DNA of 64,000 bases from BAIKAL-G1 sp943369525 (GTDB lineage: Bacteria > Cyanobacteriota > Cyanobacteriia > PCC-6307 > Cyanobiaceae). Positions within the stretch are counted from its first letter, which is position 1, and every line of letters begins with the position of its first letter. The stretch is from NCBI GenBank assembly GCA_943369525.1, contig CALRNL020000001.1, positions 310,001 through 374,000 of the forward strand. Reading direction: 5' to 3'. Both the position numbers and the translations under genes were made by a program. Of this stretch, positions 9,506 through 19,049 are shown piece after piece. The notes below the pieces were generated by a model. It made no database searches and was not told where the DNA came from. It saw nothing but the letters and a program-made list of their open reading frames with translations.

Positions 9506-9538
9506 AGGCTCTTTTGGCCCTTAATAGGCCAAAAGCCT
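9506..9538 (+). terminator. Hairpin between the glycosyltransferase and the PKS
   Basis: TTTTGGCC (9512-9519) and GGCCAAAA (9527-9534) form an 8-bp stem. It is extended by AGGC (9506-9509) pairing with GCCT (9535-9538) across a two-base bulge. The hairpin begins 13 bases after the upstream stop codon. There is no long T-run, so termination may be partial. If it works, the PKS is transcribed from its own promoter in 9540-9597. Confidence 0.5.
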
Positions 9539-9597
9539 TCCCCCGCATGGACTTGCAGTTTTCTCAATCCAGTTGATACCAGACCCAAACCGCCGAG

Positions 9598-12500
9598 TTG
9601 CCTCCGCCGATCGCCCCTGCATTGACCTCCTTGCCGCCAGTCCCCAGCCCCGAACCGATCGCGATTGTGGGGATTGGGTGCCGGCTTCCCGGTGGCATTG
9701 GCTCGCCCCAGGCCTTCTGGGACCTGCTGCGCGAAGGCCGCGATGGGATTACCGACATTCCTGCCAGCCGGTGGGATCTGGGCCAGCATTTCGATCCCGA
9801 TCCCCTCAGGCCCCTGGGCCAGCACGTGCGGCGCGGCGGCTTCATTGAGGATATTGACCAGTTTGATGCGGCCTTCTTCGGCATCTCGCCGCGGGAAGCC
9901 CTCTGTATGGATCCCCAACAGCGGCTGCTGTTGGAGGTGGCCTGGCGCGCCCTGGAGCATGGCGGCCAACCCCTGGAGCGGCTGCGGGGCCGGGCGGTGG
10001 GCGTCTTCATCGGCATCTCCAGTCTCGATTACAGCTCCCTGCTCTGGGCCTCCAGCGACCACTACGCCATCCCGGATAACGAGCCGTTTGTATTGCCCGG
10101 CAATACCGGTTGCATCGCCGCCAACCGAATTTCCTACTTCCTCGATCTCAAGGGCCCCAGCTTCACGGTCGACACGGCCTGCTCCTCATCGTTGGTGGCG
10201 GTGCATCTGGCCTGCGAGAGCCTCTGGCGCGGCGAATCCACGGCGGCCCTGGCTGGCGGGGTGCAGGCCCTGATCCATCCGGGCATCCAGATGAGCTTCT
10301 GCAAGGCCGGGCTGCTGGCAGCCGATGGACGCTGCAAGAGTTTTGATGCCAGTGCCGATGGCTACGTGCGCTCGGAAGGGGCGGGGGTGGTGCTGCTGAA
10401 AACCCTCTCGGAAGCCCGCCGCTGCGGCGATCCAATCGTGGCCCTTATCCATGGCACGGCCGTTAATTCCGACGGCCGCAGCAATGGCATGGCCGCCCCC
10501 AACCTCAAGGCCCAAATGGCCTGCGTGCGCCAGGCCTATGCCCGCTCCGGCCTGGCACCGGCCAGCACCCAGTACGTCGAAGCCCACGGCACCGGCACCC
10601 GCCAGGGGGATCCGATCGAACTGCGGGCCCTCGGCACCGTGCTGGGCGAAGGTCGCCCGGCCGACCAACCCTGCCGGGTGGGCTCGGTCAAAACGAACCT
10701 CGGCCATGGCGAAACCGCTGCCGGGATCACCGGGTTGATCAAGGCGGCCCTCTGCATCCAACACCGCCAGATCCCGGCCAGCCTGCACTTCCGCACGCCC
10801 AACCCAGCGATTGATTTCGCCGGGCTGAAACTCCAGGTGCAAACCGCCCTGGAACCCTTCCCAGCCCCGGATCGCCCGGCGGTGGTGGGGGTGAGTTCCT
10901 TTGGCTTTGGCGGCACCAATGCCCATGCGGTGCTGGCCGAGGCGTCCCCGCCCCAGACCGCCCCATGGGGCCCCCAGCTTCCCCTCCAGCTGTTGTCCCT
11001 GTCGGCCCGCACCACCCCTGCCCTACGGGCCACGGCTAGCCGCTACTTGAAGCTGCTGCGCCAACAGCCAGGCCTGGCCCTGGCCGATCTCTGTGCCAGC
11101 GCCAACCAGCAGCGCACCGCCTTCCAGCACCGCATTGCCTTCCTGGCTAAAGATCGGGCCGCGCTGGAACGTCAGCTTGATCCCTATGCCCATGGACGCG
11201 ACCCGGACCCGGACGACGCCCCATTCCCCCTTATGGCCTTAGCCGGGCGCCGGCCCGGCAAGGTTGCCTTCTTGATCAGTGGCCAGGGCTCCCAGGAGCT
11301 GGCCATGGGCCGGGACCTCTATGGCAGCCATCCGGTGTTCCGGGAGGCCTTCGACCGGGCTGCCGCCCTGGCGGACCCCAGCCTGGATCTCCCCCTGAAG
11401 CGGGTGCTGTTGCCTGAAGCGGGAGAGGAACGGCAGGCGGCCCAGGCCCTGCAGCAAACCGCCATCGCCCAACCGGCGCTGTTCGTCTTCGGCTACGCCC
11501 TCAGCCAGCTTTGGGCCAGCTGGGGCGTGCAGCCCGACTTGCTGCTTGGCCATAGCGCCGGCGAAGTGTTATCTGCCCATCTGGCCGGGGTGTTCGACCT
11601 GGCCGATGGGATTCGGCTGATCACGGCCCGGGGCCAGCTGATGCAGGCCCTTCCAGCGGGGGGGGGCATGGTGGCCCTGCTCGCCCCCCTGGATCAGGTT
11701 CAAACCCTGATCGACCCCGATTCCAGCCTCACCGTGGCAGCCCTCAACGCCCCGCGCAACACGGTGGTCTCCGGTCCCGATGCCGCCATTGGGGCCTTGA
11801 TGGAACGGGCCCAGCGCGCTGGCGTTGCCACGGCGCGCCTGCCGGTGTCCCATGGCTTCCACAGCCCGGCCATGGCCCCCATGGTGCAGGCCTTTACCGA
11901 GCTCCTGGCCCAACTGGACCTGGTCCCGCCGGCCCGGGCCCTGGTCAGCAGCCTCAGCGGTGAGCTAGCGGGGGCCGAGGTTGCCGAACCGGCCTATTGG
12001 TGTGACCAGGTGCTTGCCCCGGTGCGTTTCGCCCAAGGGGTCGAAACCCTCCAGGCCCAAGGGGCCCGCCTCTTTGTCGACCTGGGTCCCCGGCCCAGCC
12101 TGATCAACCTGGCTAAGCAAACCCTGGCCGCCAATCCCGCCCCGGGCCAGGCCGCCCCTGGCCAAGAGCCCCTGTTCCTACCCTCCCAGGTGCCCGGTCA
12201 GGACGGCTGGGGTGTGATCCTGGGCAGCCTGGCCCAGCTGCATCTGCGCGGCCTGGCGATCGATTGGCGCCGCTTCCATGCCCCCTTCAGCCAACGGCAC
12301 GTGGCCCTGCCGGGCTACCCATTCGAGCGCCAACGCCATTGGTGGCCCGCCGGCAAGGGCCAGCTCCCGGGCGCCCACAGCTGGCTCGACCATCTGGGCC
12401 TGACCCCGGTTGGGCAGACCCCAGGGCATGAGGCGAACCTAGGCCAATCCCCGTTTGCGCCTGGGCATTCGGGATCCAACGGCTCGATCAAGGCAGCCGT

Positions 12501-15500
12501 TCCCCTCCCTGGCCATCTGGGCCCAAGCGACGGTTTACAGGGCGTTTCAACCAATGGCGCCCCTGGCCCCAACCAGGCCGATCGGGTCCAGGGATTGGAG
12601 CCGCCTGGCTTGGTGCCAGTCGCCCTAGTTCCAACAGGTTGGGCTCCCCCTGAATTGAACGGATCAAGCCAGGGGGCTGGGCCTGGCCGGATTCCCCAGC
12701 GACTCGATCTGCCCCCGGGCCGGATCCACTACCAGGTCACCCTGGACCCCAGCCAGGACCCCGATCTGGCCGACCACACCATTCGCGACCAGCCCATCTT
12801 TCCGGCGGCCGGGTTCCTGGTGCTGGCAGCCCAGGTGGCGGCTGCGGAGGGGCTGGCCCTGAGCTTTGGTCCCCTCAGCCTGGAGCGCCCCCTGCGCCTG
12901 GGAGAGGGCCCCAAGCAGCTGCAACTGGTGCTGGAGCAGGGAACGCTGTCCTTCCACAGCCTCAATCCCGCCGAGCCGGCCGCCGGCTGGACCAGCCATG
13001 GCCGCCTGGGCCTGGCCCATGACCCTGGCCAGATCCAACCTGGCCCCACCGGCCTGGATCCGGAGGCCGCCCCCTTCGCCCCAGGCCTGGCCCCTGAGGG
13101 CAGCGAAACCCTGGATACCGCTGATTTCTACGCAGCCCTAGCCCGCTGCGGCCTGACCTACGGCCCCCGCTTTCGGGGCCTTGTGACGGTGCAACGGCAG
13201 GACGGCCGGGCCTGGGCTGAGCTAACGCGCCCCGCCGCAGGCGGCGCCGAAGGCCTGCTGGACAGTTGCTTCCAGCTGGTGGCCGCCAGCCTGGATCCGG
13301 AGGCCGCCGGCGGCCAACTGTTCCTGCCCGTGGGCCTAGACGCCATCGCCCTGGCGCCGGGGGAATGGCCCGAGAGGTTCAGTTGCGAGGTGAGGCTGCA
13401 AGCCAGCCCCGAGCCGGCCCAGGTGCGGGCCGACCTGGTCTGGCATGTCCATGGGGAACTTAGGGGTTGGATTCGGGGCTTCCGCCTGCGGCGCCTGCCG
13501 CGCCAGGCGGTGGACTGGATGTTCCCAGCAGCCCAGCTGGCGCCCCCGGAACCGGCGCTCGATCCGGCCAATTGGCTGATCCAAAGCCAGTGGGAACCCC
13601 TGGCCTGGGATCCGGCCGACGCCGCTGCGGGCGCCCCATCGGCTTCAGCCCTAAGCCCAGATCTGCCGTTGCTGGATCGGCCCCTGCTGATCGGAGCGGG
13701 CCAGCACCAAGCCCAGGCCTTTGGGGCCTGGGCCAGCGCCCAGGGCCAACCGCCCTGGCGGCTTGGTTTTGGCGACCCCCTGCCCGCCGGCAACGGGCCG
13801 GTGCTGGTCTGGCCGGATCCGGCGGCCGCCGAGCCCCTGGCCTTGGCCAACCAGCTGCTGGCCCTCGTACAGCAACTCCAGGGAGCTGGGCCCCAGGCTC
13901 CAGGGAACCCCAACAAGGTGATCGAAGGGCAGGAGCCCGGCTCGGACGACACAGCGCGCCGGCAGCCCCGGCCCCTTTGGCTAGTGCTGGAGGGGGAAGA
14001 CACCTGGACAGGTGTGCTGGCGGGCTTCAGCCAAACGGCCGCCCTGGAAACCCCCCAGCTGGCCTGGACCCGCCTTCACCTCCCCACCGATCCCCGGCAG
14101 CAGCCCCAGCCCAGGGACTGGCAGCAGCTCTGGGCCCTGGCCACCACTGAAGCGAGCCTGCTCTGGCGGGCGGGCCAAGCCCATGGGCAACGGCTACAAC
14201 GGCTGGACGCTGGGCGGTTCCGCTACGTGAGCGGGGACCCCGGCCGCCTCGAAGCGCTGGGGCGCCAACCCCTGGCACCAAGCTCCTTGATGAATGGCGA
14301 CCTCGAGCTGGTTGTGGAGGCCACGGGCCTGAATTTCCGGGACGTGCTCAACGCCCTCGGCCTGCTGGCGGCCTACGGGGAGGAGCTGGGCCTGGCCGAG
14401 GGGGCCCAGGTGCCCTTGGGCGGCGAGTGCGTGGGCCGGGTGGTGGCCGTGGGTCCCGGGGTGGATCCGTCCCTGGTCGGCCAGCGGGTGATGGCGGCCC
14501 TGGCCGTAGGCAGCCTGGCCAGCCATGTCAGCTGTCGGGCCGAGCTCTGCATCCCCCTGCCCACCGGCCTCGATAGCGAAACCGGCGCCAGCTTGAGCAC
14601 CGTGTTCCTCACGGCCCTCTACGGGCTGGTGAACCTGGCCCAACTCCAACCAGGGGAAACGGTTTTGATCCATGCGGCCGCCGGTGGCGTCGGCCAGGCG
14701 GCCCTGCAGGTGGCGCGCCGCTGTGGCGCCCGCATCCTGGCCACCGCCAGTGCGCCCAAGCAACAGGGTCTCCTGGAGCAGGGGGTGGAGGCTGTCTTTG
14801 ATTCCCGCAGCCTGGCCTTTGCGGAGCAGGTGCGGGCCCACACGGGCGGCAAGGGGGTCGACGTGGTGCTCAATAGCCTCAAGGGCGACTGGGTCGATGC
14901 CAGCTTCCAGGCCCTGGCAAAGGGTGGGCGCTTCATTGAACTGGGCAAAATTGAGATCTGGACCCGAACCCAGGCCCGCGAAAGGCGCCCCGATGCGGCC
15001 TACCTGCCCTTCGACCTGCTGGAGGTGGCCGCCGCCGAACCCCAGCTGGTGCGCCAGCTGCTCATCGACTTTTTGGCCGACCTGGAGCGGGGCATCTACC
15101 AGCCCATTGCGATCGAGGTCTTCCCGATTTCGGCGGTGCCCGACGCCTTCCGGCTCCTGGCCCAGGCCCGTCACCGCGGCAAGGTCGTGGTTAGCCAGGC
15201 CGAGCGGCCCGCCCCCCTGGCGATTGTGCCGGGAGCCACCTACCTGATCACGGGCGCCCTGGGCGGCATTGGCCTGCGCCTCATCGACTGGCTGGCCCAA
15301 CGGGGCGCCACCTCCCTGCTACTCGTCAGCCGCTCGGCTGGGGCCCCCTCGCCGGAGATCCAGCAACGGCTTGGGGAGCTGGAGGCCCGGGGCGTCCGCT
15401 GCCGCCTGGTGCCCCTCGATCTCTCTGGCGGCCCAGAATCGGCGGCCCGCACCGTCCTGGCCGACGCCCTTAGGGCCCTCCCCCCCGAGCAGCCCTTGCG

Positions 15501-17655
15501 CGGCCTGTTCCATGCCGCCGGCGTGCTCGAGGACGGCCTGGTGGGGGGCCTCACGCCGGAGCGACTGGCGGCCGTGCTGGCGCCCAAGCTGGCGGGCTGG
15601 CAACTGGTGGAGGCCGCCATTGCCGCAGCGGAGGCTGGGGATGGGGAAAAACCGGAGGAAAATACTGCTGTAGGGAAGGCTTCCGAAGGGAAAGCTGCCG
15701 CCACAGGAGCTGCCAACGGCCTGGATTTTTCGATCGCCTTCTCATCGCTGGCCTCCCTGCTGGGATCGCCCGGGCAGGCCGCCTACGGGGCCGCCAACGG
15801 GGGGCTCGATGCCCTCTGCCGCCGGGAGTGTGCCGATGGTGATGGCAACGAAGGACAGCCCCTACGCCTAGCGATCCAATGGGGTCCCTGGGACGGGGCG
15901 GGCATGGCGGCAGGCAAGACCCGGCGCCTGGAGGGGCTGGGCGTTGGGATCCTGCCAACAGCGGGGGCTTTCCAGGCCCTGGACTTGCTGCTGGAACGGG
16001 GGGAGGGCGGCGTGGTGGCCGTGCTGAACAACGATTGGTCGCGCCTGTGGGACCAGGCCGATCCCCGCCAGCGGCCTGGGCTTGCCCCCCTGGTCCCGGA
16101 CGCCAGCGGCGGGATCTCGACCACGGCAGTGGGCCAGGCGGCGGCCCGGGAGTCGCTGTTAGCCCACCTGGCGGCAGCGGACCCCGACGAGGGGCTGGCC
16201 CTGGTCCTCGAGCTGCTCCAGGGGCGCCTCGGCCAGGTGATGGGGCTGGCCGAGGGTCAGACCATTGACCCTGGTGAATCCCTGTTCCATCTCGGCCTCG
16301 ATTCGCTGATGGCCGTGGAATTCGCCGCCGGGCTGCAGGCCGACCTGGGCCTCAAGGTGGACTTCGAGTCCCTCAGCGGCGACCCCAGCCTGGAGAGCCT
16401 GGCCGAGCTGCTGCTTGCCGATTTGCAACCAAGGGGAGGAGCCCCCTCCAAATCGGGCCTGGACCTGGGCGAGCAGGCCCGGTTGGATCCCGATTGGCGG
16501 CGACCGGATCCCCTGCGGCTCCAAGCTGGATCCCCAGAACCACCTGGGGAAGCGATCCTGCTCACGGGCAGCACTGGCTTCCTAGGGGCCTACCTGCTGG
16601 CCGGCCAACTGCAGCGCTGGCCCGAGCTGCGGGTGCGGACCCTGGTGCGCTGTCCATCGGCGGCGGCTGGGCTGGATCGGATCCGCACCAACCTGGAGCG
16701 CTACCACCTATGGCAGGACGGTTGGCAGGACCGGCTCGAGGTCGTGCCCGGGGACCTGGCCCAACCCCAGTTCGGCTTAGACGCCAACGCCTATGGCGCC
16801 CTGGCCTCGGGCCTGGGCGGGATTGTCCATAACGGCGCCCAACTGAGCCAGATGGCGACCTACAGCCGACTGGCGCCCACCAATGTGGGCGGCACCCGCG
16901 AGGTGCTGCGGCTCGCCAGCCTGGATCAGCCCCTGGCGGTTCAGATGGTGTCGAGTGTGGCGGTGTTCGAGGCCACGGCCTATCGCAACCGCCTGATCCT
17001 GGAAACCGATGACCTGGCGGAATGGCGGGGTATCCACCTGGGTTACTCCCAGACCAAGTGGGTGAGTGAGCGGTTGGTACTGGCCGCCGGGGAGGCGGGC
17101 CTGCCGGTCAGCGTCTACCGGCCCCCCCTGATCGGCGGCCATTCCCGCAGCGGCGCCTGGCATCAGGACGACTTGTTGCAGCGGCTGCTCCAGGGCTGCC
17201 TGGACCTGGGCCTGGCCCCGGACCTGGCCTGGGAACTGGATTTGGTGCCCGTGGATTATGTCGCCGATGCGGTGACGGCCCTGGCCTGGCGGCCTGAAGC
17301 CGTGGGCCAGACCTATCACCTGCACCATCCCGAGCCAGTCATGCTGCAGACCCTGCTCGGCCAAATGGTCCAGGGCGGTCCGGCCCTCGAGGTGGTGCCG
17401 ATGGAGCGCTGGCTGGGGGCCATAGACGCCAATCCTTCTAACCCCCTCTATGCGCTGCGTGCCTTTTTCCACCAGCGCTGGGGCGATGACCAGCTCACCT
17501 ATCCCGAGCTCAACCAACGGGGCCTGAGGGCCCGCCCCAGCGCAGGGGCCACCGTGGCGAGCCTGGCTTCCCTGGGGGTGCGCTGCCCAAGCTTCGCGGA
17601 GCTGGTCGCCCCCTATGGCATGGCCCTACTGGGCGCAAGCGCGAGCAGCCGATGA
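9598..17655 (+). CDS. Reducing type I polyketide synthase, KS-AT-DH-ER-KR-ACP-thioester reductase
   Basis: 2685 residues, one complete reducing module plus a reductive release domain. KS spans about 19-448: Cys195 in DTACSSS, His330 in EAHGTGT and His370 in NLGHGE are all present. AT spans about 555-905: GHSAGE with Ser653, and HGFH at 752, which is near the malonyl-type HAFH motif. DH has His1060 in HTIRDQPIFP (Asp replaces the usual Gly of HxxxGxxxxP) and Asp1222 in DSCFQ. ER covers about 1564-1865 with the NADPH site HAAAGGVGQAALQVA at 1692. KR starts near 1882 (TGALGGIG) with Ser2050, Tyr2063 and Asn2067. ACP has Ser2236 in GLDSLMAVEF. TR has TGSTGFLG at 2323-2330 and YSQTK (Tyr2483, Lys2487). 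No methyltransferase or thioesterase domain is seen. The expected product is a saturated chain released as aldehyde or primary alcohol. The TTG start is weak, with in-frame TTGs at 9622 and 9631 as alternatives. The stop overlaps the GT2 start (ATGA). Confidence 0.95.
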   Translation: MPPPIAPALTSLPPVPSPEPIAIVGIGCRLPGGIGSPQAFWDLLREGRDGITDIPASRWDLGQHFDPDPLRPLGQHVRRGGFIEDIDQFDAAFFGISPREALCMDPQQRLLLEVAWRALEHGGQPLERLRGRAVGVFIGISSLDYSSLLWASSDHYAIPDNEPFVLPGNTGCIAANRISYFLDLKGPSFTVDTACSSSLVAVHLACESLWRGESTAALAGGVQALIHPGIQMSFCKAGLLAADGRCKSFDASADGYVRSEGAGVVLLKTLSEARRCGDPIVALIHGTAVNSDGRSNGMAAPNLKAQMACVRQAYARSGLAPASTQYVEAHGTGTRQGDPIELRALGTVLGEGRPADQPCRVGSVKTNLGHGETAAGITGLIKAALCIQHRQIPASLHFRTPNPAIDFAGLKLQVQTALEPFPAPDRPAVVGVSSFGFGGTNAHAVLAEASPPQTAPWGPQLPLQLLSLSARTTPALRATASRYLKLLRQQPGLALADLCASANQQRTAFQHRIAFLAKDRAALERQLDPYAHGRDPDPDDAPFPLMALAGRRPGKVAFLISGQGSQELAMGRDLYGSHPVFREAFDRAAALADPSLDLPLKRVLLPEAGEERQAAQALQQTAIAQPALFVFGYALSQLWASWGVQPDLLLGHSAGEVLSAHLAGVFDLADGIRLITARGQLMQALPAGGGMVALLAPLDQVQTLIDPDSSLTVAALNAPRNTVVSGPDAAIGALMERAQRAGVATARLPVSHGFHSPAMAPMVQAFTELLAQLDLVPPARALVSSLSGELAGAEVAEPAYWCDQVLAPVRFAQGVETLQAQGARLFVDLGPRPSLINLAKQTLAANPAPGQAAPGQEPLFLPSQVPGQDGWGVILGSLAQLHLRGLAIDWRRFHAPFSQRHVALPGYPFERQRHWWPAGKGQLPGAHSWLDHLGLTPVGQTPGHEANLGQSPFAPGHSGSNGSIKAAVPLPGHLGPSDGLQGVSTNGAPGPNQADRVQGLEPPGLVPVALVPTGWAPPELNGSSQGAGPGRIPQRLDLPPGRIHYQVTLDPSQDPDLADHTIRDQPIFPAAGFLVLAAQVAAAEGLALSFGPLSLERPLRLGEGPKQLQLVLEQGTLSFHSLNPAEPAAGWTSHGRLGLAHDPGQIQPGPTGLDPEAAPFAPGLAPEGSETLDTADFYAALARCGLTYGPRFRGLVTVQRQDGRAWAELTRPAAGGAEGLLDSCFQLVAASLDPEAAGGQLFLPVGLDAIALAPGEWPERFSCEVRLQASPEPAQVRADLVWHVHGELRGWIRGFRLRRLPRQAVDWMFPAAQLAPPEPALDPANWLIQSQWEPLAWDPADAAAGAPSASALSPDLPLLDRPLLIGAGQHQAQAFGAWASAQGQPPWRLGFGDPLPAGNGPVLVWPDPAAAEPLALANQLLALVQQLQGAGPQAPGNPNKVIEGQEPGSDDTARRQPRPLWLVLEGEDTWTGVLAGFSQTAALETPQLAWTRLHLPTDPRQQPQPRDWQQLWALATTEASLLWRAGQAHGQRLQRLDAGRFRYVSGDPGRLEALGRQPLAPSSLMNGDLELVVEATGLNFRDVLNALGLLAAYGEELGLAEGAQVPLGGECVGRVVAVGPGVDPSLVGQRVMAALAVGSLASHVSCRAELCIPLPTGLDSETGASLSTVFLTALYGLVNLAQLQPGETVLIHAAAGGVGQAALQVARRCGARILATASAPKQQGLLEQGVEAVFDSRSLAFAEQVRAHTGGKGVDVVLNSLKGDWVDASFQALAKGGRFIELGKIEIWTRTQARERRPDAAYLPFDLLEVAAAEPQLVRQLLIDFLADLERGIYQPIAIEVFPISAVPDAFRLLAQARHRGKVVVSQAERPAPLAIVPGATYLITGALGGIGLRLIDWLAQRGATSLLLVSRSAGAPSPEIQQRLGELEARGVRCRLVPLDLSGGPESAARTVLADALRALPPEQPLRGLFHAAGVLEDGLVGGLTPERLAAVLAPKLAGWQLVEAAIAAAEAGDGEKPEENTAVGKASEGKAAATGAANGLDFSIAFSSLASLLGSPGQAAYGAANGGLDALCRRECADGDGNEGQPLRLAIQWGPWDGAGMAAGKTRRLEGLGVGILPTAGAFQALDLLLERGEGGVVAVLNNDWSRLWDQADPRQRPGLAPLVPDASGGISTTAVGQAAARESLLAHLAAADPDEGLALVLELLQGRLGQVMGLAEGQTIDPGESLFHLGLDSLMAVEFAAGLQADLGLKVDFESLSGDPSLESLAELLLADLQPRGGAPSKSGLDLGEQARLDPDWRRPDPLRLQAGSPEPPGEAILLTGSTGFLGAYLLAGQLQRWPELRVRTLVRCPSAAAGLDRIRTNLERYHLWQDGWQDRLEVVPGDLAQPQFGLDANAYGALASGLGGIVHNGAQLSQMATYSRLAPTNVGGTREVLRLASLDQPLAVQMVSSVAVFEATAYRNRLILETDDLAEWRGIHLGYSQTKWVSERLVLAAGEAGLPVSVYRPPLIGGHSRSGAWHQDDLLQRLLQGCLDLGLAPDLAWELDLVPVDYVADAVTALAWRPEAVGQTYHLHHPEPVMLQTLLGQMVQGGPALEVVPMERWLGAIDANPSNPLYALRAFFHQRWGDDQLTYPELNQRGLRARPSAGATVASLASLGVRCPSFAELVAPYGMALLGASASSR

Positions 17656-19001
17656 CCCTTACGTCAGCAACCACGCCAGGGTTGGGACTGGCCCTGCCGC
17701 CCTGGAGCGCCTTGGGTCTATCCCCAACAAGCGACCTGGGCTCCCTGCTGACGTTGGTCCTGGCCTGGGCCCTGCTCCTCACCTTGGCCGTGCAGACCCT
17801 GATGACCGGTTGGTTTGGGCTGCGGGTGCGCTGGTTGTTGCAGCAACGCCAGAGCTGGCCAAAGGAACCCGTTGGCGGCTGGCCGGCGGCGGAGGTGGTG
17901 CTCTGCCTGCGGGGCGCCGATCCCAGCCTGGCCGGGGCCCTTTCAGCCCTGGCCCACCAGGATTACCCAGGCCCCTGGCGCCTGCAGCTGGTGGTGGATT
18001 CCATCGCCGATCCGGCCTGGGCTTTGGCTGAAGCCAGCCTGGCGGCCCTGGAGGTCTCCGGCCAGGCCAGCTGGCAGGCGGCCAAGCTGGGCCCCTTGGA
18101 CCGGCGGCCCCTCCAGGGCTCCCTCAAAAGCGCTTCCCTGCGGCAAGCCTTTGCCAACTTGCACCCGGCCACGGCCCTGGTGGCCCTGGTCGATGCCGAT
18201 GCGATCGTCTCGCCCCACTGGTTGGCGGACCTGGCCCAGGCCTGCAGCCAGCCGGGGATCGGGGCGGTGTCCGGCAATCGCTGGTACCAGCCCCAGGGGC
18301 GAAGCCTGGCCGGTCGGGTACGGGCCGGGTGGAACGGTGGCGCCCTGGTGTTAATGACCCTGCTCGGGATCCCGTGGGGAGGATCTCTGGCGGTGCGGCG
18401 CCAGGTGATCGATGCCGGCCCCTGGAGTGAACGGTTAATCAGCAGCCTCTGTGAAGACACCTCCCTGATCCAGCCTTTGCGCCGGCTGGGCTGGCGCTAC
18501 GCCTTCCGGCCCGAACTGATCACCATTGACCAGGACGACAGCATGGCCCTAGCTGGGCTAGCGCCCTGGATCGGCCGCCAACTCCTCACCGCCCGGCTGC
18601 ACCACCCGGCCTGGACCCTGGTGGCCCTCCATGGCGCCAGCAGTGCCCTCCTGCTCCTAGCTGCCAGCGCCTGGCTTCTACTGGCCCATTCCGGGATTCT
18701 GGCTGGGGCCCTGGGGCTTTACGAACTGGGCTGCGCGGGCCTGCTGCTCTGGATCGAGGCCACGGCCCTCTCGGCCCTTACGGGACCTGGGAGGGATGCC
18801 ATGGCCCGCCGCCCAGCGCCCATCGGGCGCCGGGCCTGGGATTGGCTGCGGGACCTACCCATGACCCAACTCATCTACGCCGTCGCCTTCTGGCATGCCA
18901 TCTGGGATCGCCAGGTGGCCTGGCGCGGCATCACCTACCGGGTGCTGGGCCACCGCGAGCCTGGCGGACCAGGGGTAGAAGCCCTGGGATGGGACGACTA
19001 A
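17652..19001 (+). CDS. Membrane GT2-family glycosyltransferase
   Basis: 449 residues. The ATG overlaps the PKS stop by four bases, a translational-coupling arrangement. One N-terminal membrane segment lies around residues 30-52. The GT-A catalytic domain follows: a conserved-looking VVDSIAD, the DxD motif at Asp181-Ala-Asp183 (ALVDADAIV), the ED pair at 268-269 (SLCEDTSL) and an RRLGWR element in place of QxxRW. Three or so C-terminal membrane segments lie between about 315 and 420. This layout is that of processive or lipid-acceptor GT2 enzymes such as ceramide glucosyltransferase relatives. Coupling to the PKS suggests that the PKS-derived alcohol or hydroxylated chain is its acceptor. That link is inferred. 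Confidence 0.85.
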   Translation: MTLTSATTPGLGLALPPWSALGLSPTSDLGSLLTLVLAWALLLTLAVQTLMTGWFGLRVRWLLQQRQSWPKEPVGGWPAAEVVLCLRGADPSLAGALSALAHQDYPGPWRLQLVVDSIADPAWALAEASLAALEVSGQASWQAAKLGPLDRRPLQGSLKSASLRQAFANLHPATALVALVDADAIVSPHWLADLAQACSQPGIGAVSGNRWYQPQGRSLAGRVRAGWNGGALVLMTLLGIPWGGSLAVRRQVIDAGPWSERLISSLCEDTSLIQPLRRLGWRYAFRPELITIDQDDSMALAGLAPWIGRQLLTARLHHPAWTLVALHGASSALLLLAASAWLLLAHSGILAGALGLYELGCAGLLLWIEATALSALTGPGRDAMARRPAPIGRRAWDWLRDLPMTQLIYAVAFWHAIWDRQVAWRGITYRVLGHREPGGPGVEALGWDD

Positions 19002-19049
19002 CCCACCCGTATCCAAGCCCCAAGGTCCAGGCCTTGGTTAGGACCCAGC

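Noticed and set aside
14194..15300. A 368-codon open frame antisense to the PKS ER/KR region
   Set aside because: It mirrors the codon bias of the sense strand in very GC-rich DNA, has no domain motifs (His/Gly/Gln-rich) and lies wholly inside a well-supported gene.
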